A stretch of 64,000 nt of DNA from Linyphia triangularis (taxonomy: Eukaryota > Arthropoda > Arachnida > Araneae > Linyphiidae): NCBI GenBank assembly GCA_963978545.1, contig OZ021722.1:39077365-39141364 (forward strand), read 5' to 3'. Shown in pieces: positions 29,411 to 43,400 of the stretch. Within the stretch, counting starts at the first letter, position 1, and every line of letters begins with the position of its first letter. The notes below the pieces were generated by a model. The model searched no databases, was not told the DNA's origin, and worked only from the letters and a program-made list of their open reading frames with translations. Both the position numbers and the translations under genes were made by a program.

Positions 29411-32400
29411 TTTTTTCCCTTTTTTTTTCTTCTTTTTTTTTTCCGAAAAATTATTAACTAGCTTAATTTCTACTTTTAATATTGAATTTGTTAATAATTT
29501 GTATGAAAGAACTTTTATGGATAATTCAAGAAACCTTTTTCTTTTTATTTCTACTATAGTTATATTTTCTATTTTGAAAGCTGTCCTCTGTTATTTTACT
29601 AGTCTCAAAATTCCAATTCAAAATATTATCGCTTCTTAGAGAATAAGAAAAATCAGGCTACGACAACGTTAGGCTTTGTCGAAAGTTCTCTTTATGGTAA
29701 GGGGATCTAAAGCTTAATTTATAATTAACCAGATAATCTGCAATTAAATTAGTGAAATATGTATTTATATTTCCAGGAAAGTCGAATATAATACTACAAA
29801 TTAAATATCACTAGATTTTAGTTTATTCGAGTTCCTTTGAAAATTATAAATATTATCCCAGACTCTGGAATAATTTAAGCAAACTTTTAATGAATGAAAC
29901 CATTGTTTACTATCCAAATTTTATAAATTCAAGTTTGTTTGGTGGTAGAAAATGTGTAAGTTATGATGAATTTTCTTTGCATGAGTTACTCGAGAACTAT
30001 ATGTGCCGTGATCATCTCCGAGATTCAAAAAGGGGGGGGGGGGTGGACATGGGTTGTTGGTTGTTTTCAGATTATCTGGCACCGTCAGCAACACGTGGGC
30101 TATAATGCGCCGAAACATTCGTCATTTGACAAGCCAACATACATTTACAAACACCCATGGCCGACCAAATGGTATAGTGGTTAGCGTGCTAGCCTCTAGA
30201 CCGCGAGGTTGCGGGTTCGAGTCCCGTGTTGGCATGGGTGTTTGTAAATGTATGTTGGCTTGTCTAATGACGAATTTTTCGGCGCATTATAGCCCTCGTG
30301 TTGCTGACGGCGCCAGATAATCTGAAAACAACCAACCAACCAAACACCCATGCCTTACATAGGACTCGAACCCTCAACCTCACGGTCTAGAAGATAGTAT
30401 GCTAACCACTATACCGTTTGGTCGGTGAGAAGGGGGGGGGGGACATGGGTTTGGTTGTTTTTAGATTATCTGGCGCCGTCAGCAACACGAAGGCTATAAT
30501 GCGCCGAAACATTCATCATTTGACAAGCCAACATACATTTACAAACACCCATGCCTAACACGGGACTCGAACCTGCAACCTCACGGTCTAGATTGGTTGG
30601 TTGTTTTCAGATTATCTGGCGCCGTCAGCAACACGAAGGCTATAATGCGCCGAAACATTCATCATTTGACAAGCCAACATACATTTACAAACACCCATGC
30701 CTAATACGGGACTCGAACCCGCAACCTCGTGGTCTAGAAGCTAGCACGCTAACCACTATACAGTTTGGTCGGCGAGGGGGGGGGGACATGGGAAAGCCCT
30801 GATCAAGTCTTCGAAGGAAGGAAAGCCCGCCTTTAAATCGGGCCCTCCCCATTGCAATTTGTCAGGTTAAGACATAAAATTAATAATTTATCATATAAAC
30901 TCACTTAAAATTGTATTGTAAAAATAAACTACATTTTGTGAAGTATTGAAATCAATGAAAAGTATTAACAATTCCTCTTTTTTACAATTTTTTTTTTTGT
31001 ATAATAAATCTATTAAATTTAAATCAATACTTTAGTATAAGGGGGCTACAACTCAAATTATGTGTACATAAAAAGTTAAATGTTTAAATAAGAGGCCTAA
31101 TATCAAAGAACTTTAACATATAAGCATACCAATTGAATATATAAGAACCTATTAAAAATGAAATTTAAGGGCAACCTAGAAAATTGAAGGGTTGGTTGGT
31201 TGGTTAGAGTTTAACGGCGCAAGGGCAACACCTGGGCCATACTGCGCCAAGAAAATTGAAGGGTAAACCCGGGCTTTACGACTGCGGGCCTTTTCAGTAA
31301 TCAGGCCCTGAATATGGGTTTGGTTGAAGTTTAACGGTGCAAGGTCAACACATGTACCATATTGCACCAACCTGAATATGGGTATTGAACTGCTGAATTA
31401 AAGATTATATTCAATCGAAACTTTTGTCTTTTTAGCTTTTGCGTTTGAAAAAAATTGTCTTTAATCAAACCTGGATAGCTAGTATTCACATCAAATCTTG
31501 TTAAGTTTTCATTATAATGTTATAAATAAATGCTGTGTTAGTACTTTCAATTGAATTGTGAAAACAAAATTTGAATATTTTTTCTAGAATGAGGGCCAGA
31601 TGAATTTTCATAAAATTTTCAATCAATGAGTCTTATCAAGTTATTTACCTTTATACCTACTTCTAATTTAAAGAAGCTATATATATCCCAGATGGATTTT
31701 ATTATGACACGTTGTATTGAACAAGATGGTATTTTCAATACGTGTTTTAGTTGAAGTTGGATTATACTACAACGCTCATACAGTTTAGTGTTAAGTATTT
31801 AAGTACTCTAGCATTACAGATTACAATAGTTTTGAAGTATTAAGTTTATTAAGTTAATACAATTAAATAGTCTGAGAGTGTCGTTGATCGTATCAATTGA
31901 AAACAATGAAAAAGGTTATTATAAGGGAAATAAATTAATTGCAATGACATTCTTTGATTTTATTAAAAAACTGTGTCTCCGACAACTTTACATAAAATTC
32001 GGTTAAAACTGGCATCTATGCAATAAATCAACAATTGCAGACGAGAAATGGTTTTAGTCGTGGTACTTATAGTATACTTTATAACAGTCAAACCCAACAA
32101 ACATCAACAGTCTCTTCTATAAGTGTCGGAATCATTATCTGTCCCATATCGCCTCGATTCGAAAATTGTTGTCGACAAATCAATAATAACAGTCGCGAAA
32201 CAGGTTTAGTCATGGTACTTATAGTACTTTGTAACAGTCAAACCCAACAAACATTAATAGTATTTCTTTCATCAATTTCATAATCATTAGATGTCCGGTA
32301 TCGTTTCGATTCGAGGTAATCACATTCCATGTAACTATTGACAGAGTTTGAATTCTGACGAGAAGTTCCAGGCTCAGACGGCCGAGGGTGAGCTGGTGAA

Positions 32401-35400
32401 ACTGGACGCGAATTTCTTCTGGAAGTCGAGTAGGCACGTCCCACAAAGGGAACTTTTGGCACAGTTTCGTAAATCATTTCACATTCGTGCTCTTCAGGAA
32501 ACAGCACTTCGCAAAGTCCAGCGGATGACTCGGAAGAGTCGGCTCGCGTGTCCTCTTTGAACGTGGTCATGGGTATGTTCTGCATGTTGTAGTTAATGTC
32601 CATTTCCTTGTCTTCCAAAGAAGCGGCAGGATTGCTTATGCCCCTACGGAGGTTCGTGTTGTAAGTCATCGAAGTCACTCGGCGAGTGCCGGGTAAAGTC
32701 TTGGGTAAGTTAGCAAATGCTTGGGGCATGTTGGCAGGAGCTGCACTTTGGTGATTGCGTTTCGATATCTGGAATATTATGCAGAATGCAATCCCAGAGA
32801 TTATTAATAGTATTAGAACGATCACAACACTTAATACGATGCAACACGTCATGTTGAGTAGATTTGTACCGGAACCATTGTCAAAGTGGTGATGAATAAC
32901 AACATGTGAAGCATTTTCTGACATTATGATTGAAGCTCAGCCGAACCATTCAGATATAATTGTCTTTGCAGTTACTGACATGATCAGGTTTTAAATCAAT
33001 AAGTCAGCTATCGCAGATCATTTACGAATTGGATTCGCTCAGTTGTATGAAATCAAAAGGGAAATTTCGAACATGTTGAATTGATACTCTCCTCAACGGG
33101 AGAGGATTATAAAATTATATTTCAATGTTTGTGGCAGAATGAGAATATAAAAAATAAGTTTTTCTTTATTCATTAAATATCACTTAGTCATAAGTATAAA
33201 GGAATTAAAATATGTTTCTATAGTAAACATACCACCGATTGTAAACAATGTAGTTGTTCTTTGCCTCGAGAAAAAAATTCCTTTCTATGCCTCAATCTTT
33301 TCTTGTTTTTGAGAATTCCATTGTAAAATTAATAATTACACACAAAAACCCTCACTTGTTTAAATTGCGATTAAATAATATAAAAAATAACGAACAAGTT
33401 CACATCCGATAATTTTAATATAACTTTGTTAAGAACGGTATATTTTTCTAACTATTCAGTTCAATATCTAGAAAATCGTTGCCAAACACTATAAATTATA
33501 TTTTTTCTTTTAGATTAATTTTAAAATAGAGTTTAGGTTCGTAGACTGTGGGTCTTTATTCTATAGATATCAATCTGGTTAGTTAGCATTGTGTACGAAA
33601 TGATTTGGTAAATATAACCATTGGGTGTTGTATAAATCAATTACACTTATAGTACGATTTTGAATCGTTTAATCGATATGCGTCGTTAATACAAGGAACA
33701 ATAACCCCCATACGTGATTAATAATTTTTATTTAGAATTTATCTGGTTGGTTGGTTGAACTCCCGGCTGGGAGTGGAAAGGAAGGACTTTGTGAATTAGC
33801 ACATGCCTCAGCTTACATATGTGAGAAAACCAACTCTCTGGAACAGGTTGAAGTAAAAAAAAAAAAAAAAAAAAAAAAAGTAAAAAAAAAAAAAAGTAAA
33901 AAAAAAAAAAAAAAGTAAAAAAAAGTAAAAAAAAAAAAAAAAAAGGAGGGGGGGGGGGTATCAAATCATTTTGGTGCAGAAGGAATTTTATGAAGTTGCC
34001 ATTTCAATGCTTTCTCCGGGTGAGGACGTGGATACACACTTTGAGCTCCAGCCAAACACTCACCTACGCAGATGGTTCATTAAATTACCCAGAATTGATC
34101 TATGTATCGCATAAATATAGTTTTGAGAGTTCTCAAGTAAAAGTTTTTGTTTCGTGTAATATGGTTTTGGCATATAAATTAAAACTAATTTTATAGTTTT
34201 ACATTGTAAATTAAATATTGGGTGTAAATGTTTTTGATCTAAAAGGTAATGTCCCTTTCATCCTAATTATTATTATTTTTTTTTTTTTAATTATTTAACA
34301 TGTGAAATACAGAGTCCTCCCGAAAGGTGTTTCCTATACCTTGAATTACATTTTGGTTTACCCACTGCAGTACAAATATTATGGTTTCGTGCCAAACCTT
34401 GAAATTCCTTTCTTGAAAACGAAGTTTTTGCTGTAATTACTGTAACAGAGTAGTTATGGACCATATGCATGACGTTTTTTTGAGTAATGTTCCATCCCAT
34501 ACATTTTAGGATACGCTTATGAACAAACACATTCACATCTTTAAAGAAACTCAACTTTTCGTGTTTTATTAACCAATTATAATGCATATTTCAGTTTCCC
34601 AGGAACGTTGCAGTTGAATGTGATGTAACCATTCATAAGCTCTATTTTTGGTTTATGGATTTCAACCGAGTTACAGTTTTTTTTTTTTTATATATATATA
34701 TTTCAAGTTATTTTTTTCAAGAACTTATTATCAAATTGTAAAGCAAATCCCCCTATCTCCCTACCTTGTTTAGATTTTCTTTCAATAATTCAAAAATGTG
34801 AATAACTTTTATAGATTATTATAATTATGGTGATTAATATCTTATTTTAGTAGTACTACGCAATTTATGCAATAAACTTATAGCACGTCTTAAATGTCAA
34901 AAACATCTGTAGCAATTACACAATGTTGTTCACCAACTTTTTTTATTGGCGTTAAATTTTCATGCTTAACAATGCTGTCACATATTTCACATCCAGTGTG
35001 TTGTGATCGGTATAAAGCCTTTTAGAAAGACATTTTACACTACGGCACTCTAAAAGCGTACAGTCCATTAACCATTACCTCTCACTCGTTGGAGGTATAA
35101 TTCGCTGCTAGCATGCAAGAGGTCTCGTGATTAATTTACACCTGCACTTTACAGATTCTCTTCAAAATGAGTAGACATGGTGGAAATTGTGAGGTATAGG
35201 CACGTGTCGATTGTCGGGATGTCTGGTGGTTTTCCTGTTTTTCTCTTATTTGGTGCCCTAAATGTGGGGGGAAAAAGACTCCCAGAAGTCATATACTCTC
35301 CCTTCGCACAGATATTGAATTAACGAGATGTTCCGCTGCAATGTAGTCCTCGTGTATCTTTTGCGCTAAAATATTTCCAATGTAACCAATTAAAAAATGT

Positions 35401-38400
35401 CAACAATGTTATGGAAACATTTTAAAACTTAGTTCTGCAAAATGATATTGACAAAACGCAATTTGTTGAAAAGTGGAATTTAATATCGATGAATATTTGA
35501 TTTTAATGTATAAATATTAATCTGCCGTATAAAAACATGGCTTAGAAAAGAAACATTCCTTCACATATGTGATTAGATTTGTTCTCTTTTGGTGTTTGAG
35601 AATTATAGAACAAATTATAGATCAATCTAAACCAAACTAACTGAAAATTGAAAACAAAGAGCCTCTTTAATAACGGGGGAAAAAAAATAAAAAAAATAAT
35701 GCATATTTCTTTACTTAAAACGAATCTCCTTAAATTTAAGAAGTTTATCCTTACTGGGAACATTTAACGAACATAAATATGTGGTGTGTGTTATTTTATG
35801 TTATTTAAGGATTTCTCATGAGCCCCTATATCCCAACAAACCAAGTTTATCAGTTATTAGAACTGTTTTAAAAAAATTGGACTTGGATGTGATGCGTGTT
35901 AATTTTTTATCCTCTCCCTCCTCAATCTCTTATATCAGCGTTCGCCACAAACTTTTAGAGTCGGTCATTATGACTTACGTTGGAGCTTTTCGCTGGCTGG
36001 ATACACCAAAATATATATCTTGAATTATTATCGATTTAACAATATGTAGCATTTCAGAAAACTGGAAATGCTACATATCTTTTTTAATCTTAATTATTTA
36101 AGAAAACTTTTTTATCTTAATAAAATTACATTTGATATTTTTTTTTTTTTAATAATTAAAACAAAAATAGTTTTTATTATTAGTAAATCTAAGTCTATAT
36201 AAAAAAAGAAGTGAATCTTTTGTTTCAACGTGACAATGCGACTTGACCTAACCTTTTAATAAAAGTATTTAAACTGTACTTTCAGATTACTTACGTTTTA
36301 GTCGATATCAATTGTGACAATGGATTAGACGATGGCGGTTGAAATTGTTCAGTTTATTTTATGATAGAGTCAATGTCGTTTGAAATATTTGTTGGAGTCA
36401 ATTTTAATAAATTATCCAAATGAGATTCAGTTAAATTATTCCTGTATTTATTCTTGAGGAAAACCACCATGCTAAAAACGTCTTTAGTTTTTTCGGGCAC
36501 GTAGTGGAAAAATCGGTTCTACTCTTCATAGTTAAAACATATTATTTCGGATAAATAACAATTATATATAAAACAAAGTCCATCCCGTGAATTTTTTTTT
36601 ATCTTCTGTGGTGCTGGCGGGCCGCTGAAAAATCTGTGTCGGGCCGCGTAGTGGCTAACGCTGCCTTATATCGACACTATTACACTTTTGCTTAGAATTT
36701 CCATACCAGGGGATTAAACCTCAGCCGGTACACTGCAAGTCATTTATTCTCAAAGGTAAACCTTTGCTTATCCACCAACTAACTAAATAGGCTCACGTCA
36801 CTTTGCCTGAATTACCACTACAATGACAACAAATAGCAAAACAAATATTCAGACTCAGCACATTTAATGTTTTAAGTGTAGATACAAACAAATTGTATTC
36901 GAGTAAACTTAACTCTTTTGAGAAAGAGAAATTAAATTAGGATTTTTAAAAACAATGCTTCAACTAAAGAAGTTTTGATTCGATTCATTGTAATTGAGTC
37001 ATCATCCCTTTTAATTTCAAGTTATATCCTATGTTGTTTTTCATGTACGTCTGATTTTGCTTTTCTTTCATAACGGATGAACTGGATTGGATGATTCTTA
37101 AAAGATTAGGTTAGAAAATGAACAATATTTGTCTATATATTTATATGAGTTATACATTTCCCTCAAAACCTTTATTAACGAAAAAAAAAATAGCTTCTTA
37201 AAATATGTTCAAATATGTCCTAACATTTTAAAGCTTAAGTCCAAACAATAAACATTTTCCCTATGTACTATTTCTCCCCATTTAGATGCTTTTGTTTATT
37301 AAAACAGTTCTTAGAAAAGATTCCAAATGGAATTCAGAGAAAAATCTTTTCTAGAACGTTGTTGCTCACTGGAATTACAAATCTGGAATTTAATCCCTGG
37401 GTCAAATATGTCCCGAAAGTTTAACGATGTCGTTTTGATAAACGCTTGTCTTTTGTGTTATTTCGTGGCATTTAGATATTCTCGTTTATTAGACAGTTTT
37501 CAAAAAAGATTCTAAATGGATATCAGAGAAAAATCTTTTTATGAAAGTTGTTGCTCACTGGAATTACCGGGAGCAAACAGTGTTTCGCATTTGTTGCGGT
37601 TTGCGCAGCTTTCTCCGAAAACACCATTTTGATCCCTAATAGCTCAAAAAATATTGATCGGCGGAGGAGTGGAACCGGCCAAGGCCACACCAGGGCGTTC
37701 GATGATAAAGGGGAGTGATGGTGTAAGAGGCCTAAATACTTGTTCTGTAATTTCTGGAAAGAAGTGCTCTGACCTTGTTTGATTAGATATTCCAAAGCTC
37801 CTGGGAAATTAATTAGCTTTCTCGGAAGCAGATTTAGGGACTGCGTAACTTCCTTCAGCCACTGTGATTAACGTGTTCTTTAGAACTTATCTTTAAAAAA
37901 AAATTAAGACTAAGCTGCAATTCTCAATTTTGTCTTGAAGTTTTTGGCTTAATTTTCAAGCGTAGTTATTTGGAAATTTGTATTAAAATGTTGGACTTTA
38001 CTGGTATGATAATATATCTTTATTGCAAAATATTATGTAAAAAAAGTTATAGTAATTAAAATAAAAAAGGTCAAAAGGGAATATTCGCTGAGTGTTCCGT
38101 AACCGACGATGGATTTATTTATTTCGATCGTAACAGTAGATTCGCAGATAATAAATAAACAAGCTCTTTTAAGCAGTAAATGCCCCCCCCCCCCTTCTCC
38201 CGAGGTTAATTGGGCACAGGATCGTTTAGTAGTAGTTATTTTGTCAAGAAATCAAATAAAGTCTCTTAAGATAGAAACTAACATTTAAGTTGATTATAAA
38301 AATAGTTAAAAGAAATATTTGATTTTAAAAATATTTAGAACTAATGAGAATATTTGGAAAACTAATGAAAATTTGGATGCCACCACACTAGTCGCGAAAA

Positions 38401-40428
38401 AATCAATCCAATAGAAATTCAAACGTGAGCTTCTTGAACAATAGTTTAATACGCTGTCATCTAAACCAAACCAGTACGTAATGCATGCTACTATATAAGT
38501 AATACTTTAGATCTAGGAGCGCGGCAGTGCTCCGCCGCCAAGTCCGATCCGATGTCAAAGCGGCAAACATGCAAGTGTATATTATGTTGACAGAGCTTAG
38601 GCCCGTTTTCGACCCCTCACAGCTCAGCTTCTATTATAGATAGAACCCTGCTTTTTTTGCCCTCGTGTTACCCCGGGTGAGTAGACGAAAAATAATAACA
38701 TAATTGTTAACATGGTAAAAAATAAATCCTTTGAAAATAGCCGAAGTCACCGGAATTTTGTTCTTCTGATCCTTCTGGTTTTGACCAAAAATGAGCCAGA
38801 GCTACAATAAAAACTATTTGATGATTTTTGACTTTTCTTTTTATTCTTCTCAGCTTGGTTAGAGGAAGTACCTTTTTTATAATTTGATGGATAGGTGGGT
38901 CTGTACCCCTTCCCCGGAAATGATCCAGATGCTTGAGAATTTTAGCCTGGCCTTCTAGACCATTCTTTTTTTTTTATTCCTCTCAGATTGATTGGTGGAA
39001 GTGCCTTTTGTATGAATTAATGCGTAAGAGGGTCTGTATCCCCCAGAAATGATCCCGGAAGCTGGGAATTTTAGCCAGGGTAATGACTAATTAAAACAGG
39101 TCAATGGATTTGGATATTCACCTTTAGCTCACTTTTAAGAAGTGACTTTAATACTTTAAGTTGAACTACTAAAACGGTGTGATTAGAAAAAATAAATAAA
39201 ATTAACTAATTAATTGAACGCGAGTAAATTATTGCTGAGTCTGGATTCTCAAATGTAAAGCAGGGCTCGACTGCAGTTAAGTTAGCAAACTTTACAAAAA
39301 GAATTGATATTTTCCCAAAAAAACAACTAGACGTTGTAAGAAAACCCACCAAGTCAGCCAGAAAAAGTTATGAAATCTTATGTTTGCCACCAAGCGGACG
39401 CGTTTAGTTTCTTTGGGGTACTTGTACACAATGGACAAAAGGGTGATTATTAGGAGGGATAACCATAGGCAATCAGTACTTGGCAGGCTAGAGTTTTTAT
39501 AGAATTAATCTCAATTTAGAGCAATGGGTGCTGTGATGTTGGGACAAGAAAATGGTAGCGACGTTCGGAAATTTCTTTAATTTACAAAATCCTCAACACA
39601 GACTTGTTTCTACAACAACACACATACTAGATCTTACAAAAACACACATGTTCATCAATTTTAAATTCTTGATGACCACACACAACTGTTCACAGTTTTT
39701 TAAAACGTTCTTACATCCATAAACAACACCCAACGGTCCGATCTTTAGTTTTTAAAACGTTCTCCTTCATACTTCATCTTACCAAACCTAACAGCCCGCT
39801 CTCTGTTCACTTTAATTTCCCTTTTTGAACTCGGTGAAGTCCCTAAAAAAAGCATGAGTAAAACGTATTCTTTCAAATAGATGAGCGCCATCTATTTGGA
39901 ATTGATGAAATCCTTACAGTGCAAAGTAGCTGAAGCAAATGAAATAAGATTAATCCAAAATAACTGTAGCCTGCCTATGATTATCCCCCCTAATAATCAC
40001 AATTTAGTTCATTGTGTACAAGTACTCCAAAGAAACTAAATGCGGCCGCCTAGCGGCAAACATTTGATTTCATAACTTTTTCTGGCTGACTTGGCGGTTT
40101 TTTTTACAACGTCTAGTTGTATTTTTGGGAAGTATCTGCTTTTTACGATGTACCCGAATAGTACACACGTTTCAATAGTTATTTCTTAGAATCTGAGATA
40201 TTTTAATGAACTAAAATATTTTTTTTTTTGTTGAAAATATTAAATCAGCTATTTTTCTGCTTTTTTTTTTCTATCTGTGTCAGAATTAAGGGAGATAGAG
40301 GATGGGACTTGAATTCATTTTTAGACAGCTTAAATATTTTGCTGAATTATATAATTGTCTCATCTGAAGCTTTTATTTGGTACAGAATGCAACTTTATGA
40401 AAGGAATTTTTTTAACAAAAAATAGTTA

Positions 40429-40466
<38 letters not shown>

Positions 40467-43400
40467 TAGTGGTGTGGAACATCGCACTTTCAATTACACT
40501 ATAATACTGAAGTGGATTTGTGTCATCTACAGTATACATATTTTCAGCATTCATTAAGTAAAAATGGCCAGTTTGGCGATATTTTTTTGCGATAATTCTT
40601 GCATGAGTCTTTAAAAAAAAATGATATTGGCGATATATTAATTGATAATTTTTATATTATCCTTACTTAAAAGTGAAACTGAGCAGAGGAGAAAAAACGA
40701 TCGTTAATGAGATATGCTCAAAGAAAGAGAACTCTGTGTTAAAAGGCATTCGTTTTTCAACTTTTTACTCCTTTAAACCATTTTTACGGGAATTTCCGAG
40801 GTAGGAACGTTTAGAGCACATTAAGAAACACTACCATAGCGATTTTGAACAAAATCGTTTGAGCCGTTTTTTAGCAATTACTGAAAAACATGATTTTTTC
40901 AAAGGCAGCTACCCAATTCGCATGCGCTATATTGACGAAAACCTTAATGGTAGGTCTTTGTGCCATCACCAGTGGCGGCTGGTGCAGGGGGCCAGGGGGG
41001 GCCTGGGCCCCCTCACTTTTTTGGTTCCTGGCCCCACTTAACATATATGCTTGTTAATATTGTTTTGTTGTGGGATTTTTTTAATATTAAAAAAAAAAAA
41101 AAAAAAGCTTAAAACTTATTTATTCTGTCATTAGACATTAACTATTGTGAAGGGAGCAGGGAGCTCTTGCAGCAAACTCGAAAAAATGTTAATCAATCAC
41201 GATCATTACTGCAAAAAAGCGACCCTTCTCTTAAGATGCTAGTTTTCCTGGGGACAAAATGACCCTTTCGTCGGACGACCTTGAATTTGAAACCGATATG
41301 GTATATAAGGTTGCGACTTTCACGTGACATCCTGTTTCGCCAAAGCCTAAATACAAAATTTCTAAAACATCCCTGATTGCTCTGTTCTGGGGTGGACTTC
41401 TCTGTAAAGGAATGGCCATTTTTTGTAGAGACGGCGATTGCACGTTGGTCCTCTAGTATGACGGTACGAAAAAAGTGGCTACAATAAATATCCATTGCAT
41501 TCATTTTCTCTCTTTGTTTTTCAAAATGTAAGAGTAAGATTTTCTCTGCAAATTGTTATTATTTAGATACTTACTTTTTTCCCGAAAAATGTTTGATTAT
41601 TTATGTGTCGTCCATATGATCGGAAGAAGTGATTTGTCTCACATTAATATTTGATATCCTATTAAATTATTAACGTAACTTACAATCCGATGCCATCAAC
41701 GGAAGAATTTCTATACGGAGAATAAAAAATGTTCATCTCTAAATAAGTGGCTCCACTAGACACTGATAAAAGATAAACGTCACAGTTACAGAATTTTCAA
41801 AACTCCCCTCCCCCTCTCTCCCAAATAATATGTAAAATGTAGATAAAACAAACCTAGTTACTGTTACCAGAAAAAAAAAATTCATGAGCATTTAGTAAAG
41901 AATCTGAGTCATGAACCTACACCCTTTAAAAACAAAAATCATACAAGCAATTTGAAATTGTCAAATAAAATTTGTGCATTCTTAAAATTGAAGAAACGAT
42001 GTTTATTCTTAACTCAGGTAGGATCCAATTCTCAAAATAAATTCTGAATTAAATAAAATATTCAAATTTGAAGCGAGTTCCATGTTTGCTCAACTTCTTT
42101 TCAAAATATCAAGAATCACGGTAAAACACCTATTTTTAACAATCGCTATGTCAAAACTCATTGACCAGAGGCAATATATTCAATTCACATGTGAAACGTC
42201 GTCGAATCGAGCCCCATCGGATGTTTTGCAGGTTGGTTTCAATGTAAGTAGACATCTCAAATTTAGATGCATATGCAATGCATTTTTCAAGTAATTATTC
42301 ATCCTCAAATCAAGTAATTATTCATTTTTTCATGAATTTAAATTAAAACTGTTGGACTGGTCAATATAACAATACCTTTGACTTTGGTTGCAAATTTATA
42401 AATATTGCACATTCTAAGTTAATGGCATTTTTCATTAGTTCTACTGTTAAGCCAAAATTATTTTGCATGAATTGATTCATGAAATATCATTGACGTGAAT
42501 ATTAGGAGCAATACCGATGTCTTTAAAATGATTTATTTAAATTATTTTGAAACATTATAAAATGATTTATTTAAGTATTTACTCTAAAGTTACGAAAAGT
42601 GAAATTGTAGCTGTCGGCATTTTTTTTTTTTTTTTTTTTTCTATGATTCATGTAATATTTGATGAAAATTTTTCCCCTGTGATTTCTACAGAATTTTTAA
42701 CCAAGGTTTTGACTTTATTTATTTTATAACTCTTCCCTAACTCTTTGTTTTCTTTTTCTTAAATACAGAATAGAAATTAAGTGACATCGGTTTTCATACT
42801 TTCACTTATTTTTTGTGACAGTGACAAGGGGGTGCAGATCGCAGGCGCGTAGCCAGGGGGTGGCTGATGGGGCTTTTTTTTTTTCTTTTTCGAAATTTTC
42901 AAACCTCGAAAGTTAGAAATAGATCTATTTATGCTTGGATAATTAAAATTTGAAATTAACACAAGTTTTCGTTATTTTCTAATTTTTTGAAATTGGACAG
43001 ACAAAGCACTGGAATTATTAACGAATCGAATTAAGTTGAATCTGCCCTGAATGTAGCACTCCAGACTTCAGACGTGATGACTAGTCGACGTGATACGCGA
43101 TGTCTAGTCTCGTTGGCGCGGACTTTCGTCCGACAAAAGGCTTTCAGAGTCCTGGGGATGGGGGGGGGGGGGAAATCTTGTACTTGTCTAGTCCATGATC
43201 CCTCCCCCCCCCCAGGGACTCTGGTTCATTAGTACAATAGGTGACAAGGGGTGTACAGAAAGCCACAAACCGGCTCTTTCTTAGCAGCCATCTCCAACCT
43301 CCAAGAGTAGCATTGTATACATTTTCAACATTGCTCGGATCCCACATTGTTAAACACTTCAGAATTCTCCTACCAGACAACCTACAAAAGCCTACAAAAC

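Noticed and set aside
30054..30802. Several ORFs of 65-88 codons containing a common peptide
   Set aside because: They are chance translations of tRNA-derived SINE copies; the same peptides recur at 7420-7617 and 59181-59363 only because the SINE recurs.
33728..33964. Phe/Pro-rich ORF
   Set aside because: It is the complement of a poly-A/poly-G tract and has no complexity.
34291..34587. 98-codon ORF on the minus strand
   Set aside because: No recognisable domain, AT-driven composition, no splice context; not strong enough to call.
41193..41504. 103-codon ORF inside the outer hAT element
   Set aside because: No transposase motif and no family resemblance; likely chance.
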